Shown: positions 24,301 to 36,532, counted from the stretch's first letter. The stretch is 64,000 bases of DNA from Drosophila pseudoobscura (GCF_009870125.1 NC_046680.1:8060001-8124000); one strand, 5' to 3'. Notes: generated by a model from the sequence alone, not told the origin. Program-made: numbers and translations.

Positions 24301-27300
24301 CCGTTTCTGTGCCCCAATGCTTGCCACTTTTCCAGCTCCCAAACGGCTACTAAGCGTGTGTAGAGGGCACCGCTGAGCAGCAAGGGAGGTGGCAGAATGG
24401 GTGGGGGTGCTGGGAGTTTTGCCTGGGGCTGGGGCTGGGGCTGGGGTTGGTGTTGGAGCTTGGGGGCGGGAGTTGGCAGAAACAAAGCGCGCTTGCAACT
24501 TTTATAATAGCCATGTATGTATGTTTGTGAATGTATGTATGTATGTGTGTGTGTGTGTGGTATTAAAAAAATAATGAAATAACAAACCCGAAGGTGTTGT
24601 TAAAAGCGCCAACAATAAATTTTATCAATAGTTGGAAAGCAAGAAATAAATGTCAGACACACTGCCACCAAGAAAGAAAGATGGCCCAGCGATCGTTCAG
24701 TGTTGGTAAGTTCATTAAATGACATAGGCAGTGTTGATAAATTATTAACAGATCTCTGATTATAATAAATCTTTCACTGATTCTCGGCAGGAAACTAGAA
24801 TTGCATCTCCTGTGGCCGAAAATTTGGCCTCCAGCTTTCGTGTTGTTGGAAAGGACACTATAATCTTCTCTCAGAAGAGATCATCCGTTTGTTAAGCTTT
24901 GTATAATCCAATTAGTTTATGAAATAAATCTAAATACTTAAGGAACTCAAAAACTCGTTTCCTGCTAGCAGAGAAGTCATTTTTGCATCCCTATCAAAAT
25001 ACTTTAAGCCAAAGCCAAACTACTCCTGAACTCATTTGAATGTCTGTGTGTGTGTGTGGGGAACCCTGTTAAGGAATCCTCAGAGCTGTCAAAATGCCAC
25101 CACCATAGTTGTCCTTGTTGCTGCTGCTGCTTTCCCAAAGGTCCCAGGATACCTTAGGAGCCCACACCACACCATAGCAACCCGCTCCACATACGAGTAC
25201 TCATTGCCATCGCATCGCCCACAGCAGATTCTATTTACCAAACTAGTTACCGCTAGACGCAGCCAATATCCCACATTATGTACACCAGCAGAGCAGAAGC
25301 CATTGCACATGGCCTATGCCCAGAGCGGATTCCTGCTGGGTCCTGCTACTCCTGCTTTTAGTCCTGGCTGCTCTTGGTGGCTGTTGTTCTTGGTGTTAAT
25401 GCTATTTTTGGCGCGCTTTCGCCCTGCAATGGCAAATATTTTGCCAATACACTAAGGACTCGCGCTCACGTTGACGATGAGTGGGGATTGGGTTGGTTGG
25501 TATGCGATGGTCTGGCAGGGGCATAGGGTGACCGTGGAGGACGATGGCGAAAGGAGCCAGAAGGCAACGACAACTTATGGCAGCTGGAATCCTAAGCCTT
25601 TTGCCCAGCTATGGGAATTCGCAACAGCAGGAGCTGGCATTTTAAAGCATTTTGTAACCGCACAGTGTCTGCAAATTGTACTCAGACTTTTTGGGAATGT
25701 TTCATATAAATTATGAGTGGAGTGAAGAATTGCAGACACCTATACTTAGCTCTGATTCCAACACATGTCTGGGCGCATACTTGTTGCGGACACTGTACAT
25801 ATTCGAGAGGTGCAAAAATAAAGGCATTTCTTTGGTGTAAAATGATGTCTTTTCTTTGATTTTTTTGCGGGTTGTCAATAAAATTACCTTTAATATATAG
25901 ATACATACTAATAAGTAGGTGCGTGTGGGTGTCTGCACACATACCCACACACATACATATATACATGCAAACTGGCTGGCAGCGCCGTCAGCAAATGAAA
26001 ATCCCCCAGGGAGTTGGCGCATGTTTGTTGCTGCTGCCACTGTGCTATGCCGCACTGCTGTTGCTGTGGATGTGGCCCTGCCTCGTCGTTGCCTCGTCGC
26101 TTGGGATCCCATGGGATTGGCCGGAGAGCCCGTTGCCGACTCCCCCGAGAAATACATGGCAATGGGTTTTCTGTGTTTTGTGCTTTTTTCCCGCGCCGCA
26201 CACACGACCAACAAAGGGGGCAGAACGAGGCAGAGAGAAAGAGAGACAGAGGGACAGAGAGAGCGAGCGAGTGAGCGAGTGAGAGAAGAGCAGAAAAAGA
26301 GCAAAGCCAAAGTTCGTTTTTTTATACTTTGGGGAAATTCTCGTGCCCCAGCATGAGGATATCTCTCGCTCTCGCTCTCGCTCTCTGTGTCTCTGTGTTT
26401 GTGTAAATTTGTGTGTGCGCCAGCTGTCTTTGGGGGCTTCGAGCAGACCAGATCCCCTAGCCCATCCCGCATTCCATACCCTTCTCCACACCCCCCACTC
26501 TACCCCATGCCCCATACCCCATGCTGCATGCACATGTGTGCATTGGATTTATTGTCAATTTTATTTGTTATCATTGTTGTTGCCGTTCTCTGCTGTTTCT
26601 GCCGCATCTCTCTGCTGTTATTTACACTGACACAATTTGAAATTGTATTAAAAATTAACGGCACTTTGGTTGCCTTGACTGGGCGCCCGGCAGCCGTAGG
26701 AGCACGAACAGTAAATGGAACTGTAACCCCTGGAACCCCCAACAAGCAGATCACAAAAATGCCCAAGCTGCTAGCTGCGTTTGGGCCAAACAACTTTTTA
26801 TGGCCTGCAGTAAAGGGTATTATAGGGTGTATAAATTCGGGCTTGCACTTTGTAAAGTGAATGATAACTTCTCCTTAGGTAGTGGATTTTAGGGATTAAA
26901 GAAGAATATATATGTATACTGTAGTCAAAAAACAGTTTCTATGAAGGGTATCCGCTAGTCGTTGCCGCTCAGAATATCTATCCATTTACTTGTTGGTTCA
27001 CCAGAACACTCAATGTTTCAACCTCATTCTGGGGTTTGTTTGGGTTTTCAGGGTCTCTGAGCGCACAGCCCCCACACTCTACACCAAAACCCTACTCTGG
27101 GGGCTCCACTGCCATGTCTGTCCATCTCTCTTGCTCTCGCTGGCTCTCTATCACTGACAGTTAGGTGTGTGGGTCCCCAGGGATTGGCCAATGCCTGCAA
27201 GCTGCAGCATGGTCGGTCGGGCGGAGAGACCTCGGAGTAGGAGCTTCAGCTGGAGCAGGAGCAGGAGCATAGCACCGGACGGAACGGGATGGGACGGTGC

Positions 27301-27677
27301 CTCATCGCAGGCGGAGGCCATTTGCATTTGTCACATTTTGTGGTCCCGCGAGCAAAGTTTGGCAGAGTAATGCTGTGTCCTGTGCTGTGTCCACGTCCAC
27401 CCCCACTTCCCCATATCCCACTCTTCCTGTATCCGCCCCTGTCCATGTGTCTCCTAGGGTTATCAAAGCAAATCAATCAGATGCACACACACACCAGCCC
27501 ACACGGCTACACATGGATACACGGCACACAGGGCCAGGACACAGGACATGGAGTCGATGTCAGGCCAGGGTCACTGGGGAGCAACTGACCAACCAATTGG
27601 GTTTGCCCAACTTACGTTTGAGACAGGCGCGCGGCTTGGCCTGTTTGCGTCGGGACATGGCCAGGATGAAGGCGTCT
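15206..27677 (-). CDS. 5' part of a large gene with N-terminal NuRD-recruitment (SRRKQ) motif; continues off the left edge
   Basis: Three exons join in frame: 27677-27616 (ATG at 27658), 22043-21711 and 15376-15206. Together they encode 182 residues plus one base. Residues 1-10 read MSRRKQAKPR. This matches the short N-terminal motif by which FOG/U-shaped, Spalt/SALL and BCL11 zinc-finger proteins bind RBBP4/NuRD. Residues ~15-180 are acidic and low complexity, with runs of Glu/Asp and an SQPQSHW patch. No zinc finger is visible yet; I infer that fingers lie in exons beyond the left edge. Every junction is phase 1 with good splice sites. U-shaped is the closest fit to the N-terminus that I can recall, but in D. 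melanogaster it lies on Muller B, whereas the neighbours here suggest Muller C, so I do not assign a name. Confidence 0.68.
18876..18910. repeat. Compound (CA)n-(GA)n microsatellite
   Basis: A run of CA dinucleotides is followed within three bases by seven GA dinucleotides. GA runs in flies can bind GAGA factor or CLAMP. Confidence 0.88.
20972..20992. repeat. (AC)n microsatellite
   Basis: About ten perfect dinucleotide repeats. Confidence 0.9.
21711..22043 (-). CDS. Coding exon 2 of the SRRKQ-motif gene (acidic region)
   Basis: A 333-nt exon with acceptor TTTGCAG and donor GTAAGT. It adds about 111 residues dominated by Glu, Asp and Ala and ends in phase 1, as it began. Codon use (GAG, GAC, CTG, CCC) is typical of fly genes and contrasts with the flanking DNA. 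Confidence 0.75.
24425..24446 (+). repeat. (GGGGCT)n hexamer repeat with strong G4 potential
   Basis: Four GGGG tracts, each separated by CT, on the + strand (the non-template strand for a + transcript, template for the host gene). Confidence 0.9.
26362..26386. repeat. (CTCTCG)n repeat
   Basis: Imperfect copies of CTCTCG grading into CTCTGTGT; the reverse strand reads GAGAGC. Confidence 0.8.
27616..27677 (-). CDS. Coding exon 1 (start exon) of the SRRKQ-motif gene
   Basis: A 62-nt exon. The acceptor is CCTCCAG with a near-ideal branch sequence GTGCTAAC just upstream, so a 5' UTR exon must lie further right. Nineteen nt of UTR precede the ATG at 27658. The donor is GTAAGT at 27615. It encodes only the 14-residue MSRRKQ-containing leader and ends in phase 1. 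Confidence 0.72.
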
Positions 27678-30600
27678 CTGGAGGGTTAGCACTATGCAAA
27701 TCACTTTTTAACACACAATTTCCCTATGCCTATATCGGTATAGGTCTCGGTTCATCGGCCGATATCGTTTCGCGCCAAACACGTGTCCACTTGAGGTTTG
27801 TTTTGGTTTCGATGGGAATCCTGGCAAGCGCTTCGGATATCCTTGCGCCTTCAGCGTCGGCAACTGACTGAATGGTGTCCGCATCTTGGCCCACAACGTC
27901 GCGTTGCCTGGCTCTCTGGCATAACATCACACATCCAGAAACAACCGAAACAGAAGCAGAAGCTCTTAAAACAAAATGGAATTCGCACAGAGCAGTCGCA
28001 GTGAGAGCGAGAAAAGAGAAGAGAAGCCACGACGAAGAGCGCGGAACGGGGAGAGGAAGCGGGAGAGGTAGAGGCAACAGCCACCCAAGCCCTCCCATTC
28101 CATCCATCCATGTATCAGAGCTAGCCGGCAACTCAGCCTTTTCCCCAGAGGGTTGCTTCTGTTCCATCCCCTAGAGACTTATGCGACCAGCGAGTCTGGG
28201 GCGCGCACCAATCGTGACGTTTCTGGGTGCCGCATTGCTCTGCCACTGCCACACGGAACCTCATGCTGGCCGGGCACAGTAGGCGACGCAACCACCGTTC
28301 TTGTTCGTCTGTTGCAATTATAAAGTCAAGTCAATTATTTTATAGCTACCGCTGGCCCTACTTCAACTTTCGCACGTGCGTATGGGGGGTCCAAGTTGCA
28401 AGGGGCGCGATCTTATTGAGTAAGTCCCAAGGTGCCTCCCGAATTGCCATTTCTACTACCAGGTTTCTCAGCAGCGGGATAACATACGTACACACGTAAC
28501 TCCTTGGTGGGCCGTGAGAAACGTGGCCAAAGGAGGTACACTCCGAAGTGAGAGTCGAAGGAGAAGGTAATGCTCTGGCAGCGGGTGACGACATTGAGGA
28601 TTAATCTTTTGTTGTGATTTCCACTCGACTTTCGAACCGAACGCATGGGTTACGAAAGTTGATGTAGTAGTCTTGATATCGGGATATTAATAGAAGTTCT
28701 ATAGCCGGAAACTGGCGGGAAAGAAAGCTCCTACAGATCGGGAACGTTACTTGATAGTCATAGCATATATCGGTATTTTTATGGTGTTCCAGCAGAAGTG
28801 TGAAAAAGAATAGTGAAAAAGTTAATTTTAATCACTGATCGAAAATTATCTTCATCGATTTAAATATGCCGCTTAGTATTACTTGCTAATTTTGACACCT
28901 CAACACTAAAAATATACATGTTTGTATCCGCTAAATTGATCAGTTTTCTTTAATATTGGCTCTGCTTTGCTGTGTGCGAGCCCTCATGACATGTTTTATA
29001 CCTATTTATGCATATAATTAGTTTTCTATAAATGTAACTTGATCCCATTCACATTAGGGTACAAAATATGCAGTTTCAGCGGCTAAACTGGGTAGGTTTA
29101 CTGTAGCCGGCATATATGGATATATTGTGTGTGTGTATTGGTGTCTTACTGAGAACCTTAGGAAAAATAAGATGTCAGATGTAAAACCTTAAATGTTGGT
29201 ACATGATTTATACGTTCTTTCTACATGGCGACAAAGCCTTTCTACTTTTCTCAGTGGCGACCCCTGACAGATGGGTCTTTGAATATTCAACCACAGATGG
29301 CGTCACTCCAAGTCCAACGGGCGATTTTAAATTCAAATTTAAATTATCCAACTGGAAAATGTGTATTTCAAATTTAGTTTAAATTGAAGTTTTGTGATAT
29401 ACTGATTTTCGTCGAATTTTAGACTAAAATCTATCTTTTCTGTATGTACATATGCGACCGGTTCGGATATGCGTCGCTCGTCAGGAGGGCTGGGTTTTTC
29501 TTATAGGATTCAAGCATAGCACGCTTCGGCTTGTTGTCCCATGGCCCACTTGATATTACAGTCATTGCATATCAACGTCCAAGAAATTTAAAAAAAATTT
29601 GAAAATAAAATAATGGTTAATTAATAATATTAGATAATTACATATAAATATCTTTATGAGTTAACACCTTTTAAGTCTTAAAAGCTTTATTCAAAATATG
29701 TATATCTTGTTGTTGGCAGTTGGCGAATATGTGTTTCCTTTTACAATAATTCGATTACCGCTTTTGATTTTTGATTCTTTAGATTATAATAAATTTTGCT
29801 CTTCCGGTTAACCCCGGTCACGGTCCCGATCCCAGCCACCAGCAGCTTGGCTACTTCCTTGCCAGATTTCTTCCAGATATGGAAATTTGCTACGCATATG
29901 CCAAGAAAAACGAATGAGAGGATGCGTTCGTTCCGCTGCTCGTTCGGCGACTCCTTCCCAGCCAGCCAGCGCCCATCGACCATTCATCAATTCATTCATG
30001 AACAAAATCGAGGGTTAGTGAGTGGAGTGTTTTACTCCTTTGTTTACTATAGACCCAAGACGCGTAGTGCGAGGCGAGTAAAAGTAGCGGCAGGAGGCGC
30101 AACGTAACCCAGTCCCCGAAATCAAGGTGGAGGCGCAAAACGAAGAAGTCGCAAAGGCGAAGAAGGTAAAAACGAGAGAAAAGGAAGAAAACATCTGTCG
30201 CCGGGCCAGCATAAAGAAACAATCCGGTTGCAAGCTGCAACATTGGCTCAAAAACGATTCATGGCACAGAGAACATATGATTGAGTTGCCCGAAAAAAAG
30301 ATGAGAAACAAAAAACCAAAACGCACCTTTTGTACGAGTATTTTGAGGCAGCGGCAGCAGCAGCTGCCGTCTGTTGTCGCTGTCGGTGCATGTATGAGTC
30401 GCAGTCGCAGTGGCGGTCGGAGGCGAAGGCAGAGGCACAGTCAGAGCTGAGATGGGGACAGGGACAGACAGCCTGTTGATGAGCCCACAATGCACACATG
30501 CTCCATGCTCCATGCCACACGGTGTTGCCGTGTCTTCCATAATGATGAGTCGTAGTTGAGGAAGCCGGCCGACACATTAAATTTGGAGTATTGTCGCTGG

Positions 30601-31436
30601 GCAACAGCAGCAACAGCAGCTGCTCGTGGAGCTTAGAAACCCCGAGCATAAAGAGGTAACTCGAGTGGCAAAAGTTCAGATAGGTCAAGTAAGCAAGGGG
30701 TTGTCAAAATATTTGGGGATCGATAATGATTCCCTAATCCTGACAAATTGGGTGTTCAAAGGAACATTAAGTTATGATTTTACAAAATATTCCCATTCCC
30801 TTCCACTCTACGTTTACACTTTTTGTACAGAAAACTAATCAATTACGATTCTGTAACTAAATAAGTTGAAATAATAGCTACAGTATGTTCAAATAATTTT
30901 CAGCACGATTGCCTAAATATTTATGCTGGCATTTCGTTTCCTCGAATATGAACATATGTTGGCAATGCTCTCAGTATTCGCTATTCAAACCCAGTCCAGA
31001 AACAGCGGGCAGCGATGCTCGAAGTCCTCCCAAGGTATATAGGGCACCAAAACCCTACCTGCCTTTTGCGATACCTTTAAAATACATACTTCACCGAAGA
31101 GCACAGCAAAGAAGAAAACGAGAACCGAAGACAAACGTGCCACATCGGGCTCGTTCGTGCCACATTCAAAATTTGTGCGTGGAATCGAAAGGACGTTCTG
31201 CTCCGTCTCTCCGTACGTGCTCGCTCTCTTCTCTCTCTGTGCGATTCGGTGGTATACGACCTTTTTGTTTGCCTCGTTTCGCGCCACCAACCCACCCCCG
31301 GCGGACACAGTTACAGTTACGTTGGGCAACTAAGGTTACAGCTCGAGTTACCGTTAGTTCTGTAGTGACGTCAAAGGCCGACGAGGACGTGTGTCAGTGC
31401 GAAAAGCGTATCGAGGAAGTTGCAAGTGTCGCCAAA
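27678..31436. other. Intergenic region between the SRRKQ-motif gene and phyllopod
   Basis: About 3.7 kb between divergent genes. It should hold the unseen 5' UTR exon and promoter of the minus-strand gene and the promoter and 5' UTR of phyllopod. An AT-rich block lies at 28800-29720. A CT-rich tract at about 31220-31240 lies some 200 nt upstream of the phyllopod start codon. I could not place transcription starts. Confidence 0.55.
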
Positions 31437-34400
31437 ATGTCTGCCAACAACCATCACCAAGTGGAGCCAGCCGCAGCAGTGGCCACCGCCCAAAAATCCG
31501 CCTCCTCGGAATACCTGAAGCGCACCTGCCTCATCTGCGGATGCCACACGAATCAGACCATCAATATCTACGAGCCGCGCTCCGGGCCCAACATAGTGCA
31601 GTTGATCCAGGCGAAATTCAAGTTTCAGGTATGGAGTATGGATTTTTCCCATCTAACAAAAATCGATATTTGCACACGGCTCATCAGATGAGTCATCGTC
31701 TTGCAACAACAGCATGACAGCAGCAGCAGCACCGTTACAACGTCCTTCGGCAAAAGTTCTCTGCCCCTCGTATGTGTGGTGTGTGTTGTGTGGGAGTACG
31801 CGTGTGTGCCTGAGAGTATTTGCATGTGTGTGCGAGTTTTTGGGTTAAAAGGGGATGAACTCCGCCAGAGTCTGGGGCTCAGCAAAAGGGTGGCACGACA
31901 AGCCGACAGGCCGACAGGTAAAGGTAGCTCCCGCAGCATCCCAGCGCTCTCCGAAAGTTTTCGCTGTTTTTCCGCTCTCTCTCAAAGTGCACATCCTGCC
32001 GGGGACAACAGGAGCAGTAGTACGGTAGGAGCAGCTGGTGCATTTCCCTTCGGTAATTGGACACTTTGCATATGCCGCCACTTAGATCGATCCGGTGCCT
32101 TTCCCATACTCATAATTCCCAACAGCTTGTTCTAATGTGCGATGGGAATGAAATGTGGAACATGGAAAACGATCCTTGACCCGATCCTTGGTTTATTTTC
32201 TGTGGAAGTGAGTTTCGGGTATTGGATTACACAAATACACTCTCCTACCTGTTTCCGAACCTGCTCAAGGGCTGGGGGCAGTGGCAGATGCAGATGCACG
32301 ACAATTCGGGCACTTCCCAGTGGGAAGGTGAAGCCGAGGAGCATTGATTGCTCCAATTTCTGCGGGCAGTGAACGAACCTTTCCCAGACCAGACCCTTTC
32401 CTCTCGCTATCCCTCCGCAACGGCAGCTGTATTTGCGACTCAAACTCAACCTCAACCTCAACACATCAGGGTTCCAATGCTTCCCTGCTGCTGGCTGCTT
32501 TATCGGTTCCCTCTTTGGGTTGTGTGTTTGTTATTTTCGCATATCAGCTATTCAATACCTGAGGCTGTGTCTGGGTTTCATAGTGTGTGTGCACTTCAAC
32601 GAAAATTACCGAGTGATTTTGGGTTAGACGGAACTATGTACATACATACATATGTATATACGCTACACGGTGGTGGTTGTGTCCTGAACAATGCCAAAAA
32701 CCTGAAAGAGATTCCGGTTCCGAAAAAGGCGCAAATCCAAACAAAAGTTCTTAGATATCCCTATCCCTATCCCTTCCACCCCATAAAACAAATAACTTCT
32801 AAGAAATTCTTTTTGATTTAGATTCTCTGCATTTCCCAGCAGAAGCCTTAAAAAGGAGCCTCAGAGTGCCCAAAACAAAACAAAGCCCAAACTAGTCTTG
32901 CCTCCTATTTGAAGGTCTTCGTCTACTCTGTTATTTCGGGGGCGCATCTTTTCTAGGGTTTCTTAGATGTGGATTAGGATTCCCCAGTCACAAGGGAATA
33001 TGGGGCCCTGACAGCTGAAGGAATAACAGTATCCTACTCGAGCACACAAGTATTTTTGAAGTGGTTGCTAAAAGATTGAAGTGGGAATCCTATCAAAATA
33101 CACTTTTAAACATTGTAGAAGCCTGAAGTTTAACTGCGCTTAAGCTAAATATGTATTAATAGAAATCATCCAGTAAATCTTATGATCATAGGAGTAACTG
33201 CCATGTGTCACTACTCACAGAACCTCCCTCTCTTCTCACCCCTTAAAAAAACCGTTAAACATACCCTGTGGCTTTGCCCTCGAGGATCGTTGATTGCTTA
33301 GAGCCATTGTTGCGAAAGCATATACCACCACCTGCCGCGATCGCAGCGTGGCAACCAGAACTCCACCCGCACCCTCGTAAGCCACCCTGCCGCCGCTTGA
33401 ATTCAGGGAAACTCAATTGAGACCGTTCTCTAGCGTGTGCTGTGCTGGGACAATACTCGTAAAGCCCTCAATGACAGTGCTATAAACTTCAGTTGCAATC
33501 AGTTGTCTGTCTGCTCCTTACCGCTAACCTCCACCTCCACCTCTCTCCCTCTTTGCTACCTTCTCTTGTCTCCCGTCTCCTCTGGCTCTGACCGTGTGCG
33601 TGTGTGGCTGCCTGGATGCCTGCTGTTGTCTGAATTGCACCTGGCCTGCAATTTGCATTATTATACCGTTTACACATGGCTCTTGGAGCACACCTTTTCA
33701 GGTCCGAGCAGGGATCGACAATCGCTCCTGATCCTGGCTCCCTACAGTACCCCTTCTACCCTTCCTCCCTTATCTAATGCGCCGAGCAACTGTCGCGCCT
33801 GCGCGTGCCTAATGCCATAGTTCTCGTTCACCCAGTTCCCGGCGCGGTTCCACAGCGATTCGACGGGGCGCGTGGCCGTTGGAGAAACGGGTTTGCTTCT
33901 GGCTAACCGAATATCCCTTTGGCTTTGACTGGTTTTTGGGCCTTTTGGGCCAGCTGCTGCTGCCGCTGACGCTGCCGCGGCCGCTATTAATGCTGCCTGG
34001 GCTCTTCTGGGCGCAATGGTTTCTTGGGCAGGTGCACGAAATTATTGATACCCGAGGAATGTTGGCTCTTGGGTAATTAATATGCCTGGCCTGCTCAAGG
34101 CTCGCCTGGCAGTCGCTTCAAAATTGATATGATATTTTTTGCACCTTTGACTGCAGATACATAGTTCTCCACGGTTCGGTTCGAGCTCGAGCCTCATTAG
34201 TGGTCACTCGGAGAGCGATCACTAAGTGCATAGGCGTATCGTAATTTTCGAAAGGTTTATTCTGTGGTTATGCTTGGCTAGAGGTGACAGGACATGAAAT
34301 GGGGAGGACTAACGACACTTGGGTCACCAAACATTCTAGGATTACAAATGGTTGTGCAGCTCGGCGATGAATCGAATACGAGTATCGATCTATTATACAA

Positions 34401-35891
34401 TCTATTATCTTTCAATGTCTCACCCGCATTCTTCTTCTCCAATTACAGCCCCTCAATGAGGATAAGTTTCTGTGCTTCAGCTGCAACAACTGGCTTATTA
34501 ATTGGCACTCCCTGCAGGCCCTCAACAGCAACGATGCCGACAGCCAGAGTCAGAGCCCCTCCGCCCAAATGGGCAACAACAGCAGCGGCAGTCTATTGCC
34601 GGAAGAGCGGGCGCGTCGGATGGGTCGTCCGGTGGCCTATGTGCAGCCACAGGTACGCGTTAATCCCCGGTCTCAGCCTCTGGTCCGCGTCCAACCCCAG
34701 CCACAGCCCCAACAACTGCGAGTACGCGTCCAACCTCAGCCGCAGCCCCAACCACAATTCCAGCAGCAGAATTTGGTACGAATCCAGCCCCAGGCGCAGT
34801 TCCAGCAACAGCCCCATATTCGTGTGCAGCCCCAGGCGCTGTTCCCGCAACATCCCCAGCCCCAGCCACAACAAGCACGTGTGCGCGTACAGCCCCAATC
34901 CCAGCCAAGGATTCGAGCCCAATCCCGGGTTCGCGTGCAGCCCCGATTACGCGGCCCGAACCAGTCACAGCTCCGTAACAATGTCAACCTTGCTCCGGCG
35001 GCCATCACCTACAGAAAGAGGAGTAGCAGCAGAGGCTTTGGGTCCGTCGATGGTATGAGCAAGATTCTCCGCCAGTGCTACCTGGAGAGCGTCAAGTTCT
35101 GGTCGCAGCCAAAGAAAATAACCCAACAGTCGCTTAATGACCACCTCCGACAGTTCCAGGAGAAGAGTAATCTTCTGGGAAAGGTGCAAGGTGTGGCGCC
35201 TCGGCGGAAGCCAGCTGTGGTGGCCATGGAGAGGCCAGCAGCAGGTGCCACTGCTCACCAGTTAGCCAATGAGGACACCTTACCACCGGCACCGGCAGCG
35301 GCACCGGATGCGGCACCTGCTCCGACTTCAGCTCCATCTCCGGCACACCAAAGATTCGCCCAGCCGAGTGTCGATGGCAAGGTGGTGGCCATGTTCCGAC
35401 GATTGGGTACCACGCTCAGCAGAGAGAGCTCAATGGATGGGGAGGCATCAGAATCGTCAGCACCCACCACCTCAACCGCATCTCCACCTTCCCGCCCTCC
35501 GCAAATAATGAGCCCCTCCAAGCAGCGACCGCGCTGGACGCGAACCCTCGACGATGATGAAGTCCTGCTGGAATTCGATAGCGTCATATCCGAGGTCCTA
35601 CCAGCACCAGTGGCGTCATCATTGACAACATCCCCACCGCCAACCACCGCAAGGCGATGCCTCAGCTATCCAATTACCAATGAAAGGGAGGAGGACGAGG
35701 ATGGGCAAGGGCCAGCAAACGAGTTAGAGGAAATGGAAGTGTTGCAGGAACAGGAAGTGCAACTGGAGCTGGACGAGGAAGAAGAGCCACAGAGCCACGA
35801 TGAAGAAAGCAGCGTGGAAATTTCCCACCAAGCCAGCCTAGAGCATTCTGGCCTGCGGCTGCCCCGAGGTCTGAGCATCAGCCTGATCTAA
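31437..35891 (+). CDS. phyl: Phyllopod, adaptor between Sina ubiquitin ligase and Tramtrack
   Basis: Two exons, 31437-31628 and 34449-35891, join in phase 0 (donor CAG|GTATGG, acceptor AATTACAG) to give 544 residues. Residues ~31-85 carry CLICGC and CFSC, two Cys pairs in a ZAD-like arrangement. Residues 124-134 read RPVAYVQPQVR, matching the Sina/SIAH-binding consensus PxAxVxP that is the hallmark of this protein. A VRVQPQ-rich stretch (about 131-233) follows, then a conserved-looking block (SVDGMSKILRQCYLESVKFW), Pro/Ala- and Ser-rich linkers and an acidic C-terminus. Phyllopod brings the repressor Ttk88 to Sina for degradation, allowing R7 photoreceptor and sensory-organ fates. At 544 residues it is longer than the roughly 400 I recall for D. 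melanogaster; the repeat expansion may explain this. Confidence 0.88.
31629..34448 (+). other. phyllopod intron (2.8 kb)
   Basis: It contains no convincing nested gene. Two sites match the proneural E-box GCAGSTGK, GCAGCTGG at 32031-32038 and GCAGCTGT at 32423-32430, which fits known control of phyllopod by Achaete-Scute/Daughterless. Confidence 0.6.
34647..34955 (+). repeat. VRVQPQ-coding degenerate tandem repeat in phyllopod
   Basis: Roughly seven diverged copies of a unit encoding [VI]R[VI]QPQ followed by variable PQ or FQQ spacers, immediately after the Sina-binding motif. Confidence 0.8.
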
Positions 35892-36271
35892 GGGGGCAGA
35901 CCGTAGTCTACGCACACACGGGTGTGGGTATCAGTAGGAGTAGGGTCCCCCAAGTGGGCCGAAAATCATCAAAAGAATAGTCAAATTGAATGCACAAAGC
36001 ATAAGTATATTAATAGGCATTAGCTAATGTCGTATCTATAGTACCTTGAATTATTTTAATTGATAGTCAATATATGTATTAGCGCCTGATTGATCGAAAG
36101 CAGCAGACAAAATACCTAAGAATGTTAAGTTAACGATGAGGAAAGCTATATTTAAAATATATTAGTGTTAATCAACCTCCACTACCCATCCCCCCCCTTC
36201 CCAACAAGCCAATGTAGTTGAATTTGTGTCTTTGCCCCAAAAGATAAAGTATTACAAAATATGAAAGAAAA

Positions 36272-36277
36272 AATAAA
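36272..36277 (+). terminator. Probable phyllopod polyadenylation signal AATAAA
   Basis: The first AATAAA downstream of the phyllopod stop, giving a 3' UTR of roughly 400 nt. Confidence 0.55.
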
Positions 36278-36518
36278 AGTACTTAAATAGCACAACAGCA
36301 ATCAAAATTTACATAAATCTTTGTTTTTTTTAAACTATTTTCTTTTAGATTTTTCGGGGATTTTTGCACTAGCATTATTTATTCAAAATTAAAATTATTG
36401 CCTAAGATAGCAGAGCTGCCAGACTACTTGAACTCTGCGATCAGTAGCGCGCCAGCGGCGATTTCTTGAACTATTTGAATTTTGTTGCATACAATACATA
36501 GCTCGTTGCTGCGAAATT

Positions 36519-36532
36519 GCAGATGGCGCCAG
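36519..36532 (+). promoter_or_regulatory. dCTCF-like insulator motif
   Basis: GCAGATGGCGCCAG resembles the Drosophila CTCF core AG-N-N-GGCGC. It lies between the phyllopod 3' end and the next + strand gene, where a boundary would make sense. Confidence 0.35.

Larger units (their letters stand above)
22044..27615. other. Intron between exons 2 and 1 of the SRRKQ-motif gene
   Basis: A 5.6-kb intron with many TG/CA runs (23810-24240, 24530-24560), a GGGGCT repeat at 24425-24446 and a CTCTCG repeat at 26362-26386. Long ORFs here are low-complexity or Cys/Val-rich translations of microsatellites and look spurious. Confidence 0.6.

Noticed and set aside
24681..24705. ATG followed by eight fly-like codons and a GTAAGT donor on the + strand
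   Set aside because: The next acceptor (24781-24790) gives an immediate in-frame stop, and no later compatible exon was seen.
25711..26472. 253-codon minus-strand ORF
   Set aside because: Composition follows the GA and CTCTCG repeats beneath it; no splice sites or family match.
30909..31436. Open frame running into phyllopod from upstream
   Set aside because: It lacks a sensible ATG and is explained as 5' UTR that happens to be free of stops; the phyllopod start at 31437 has a good context.
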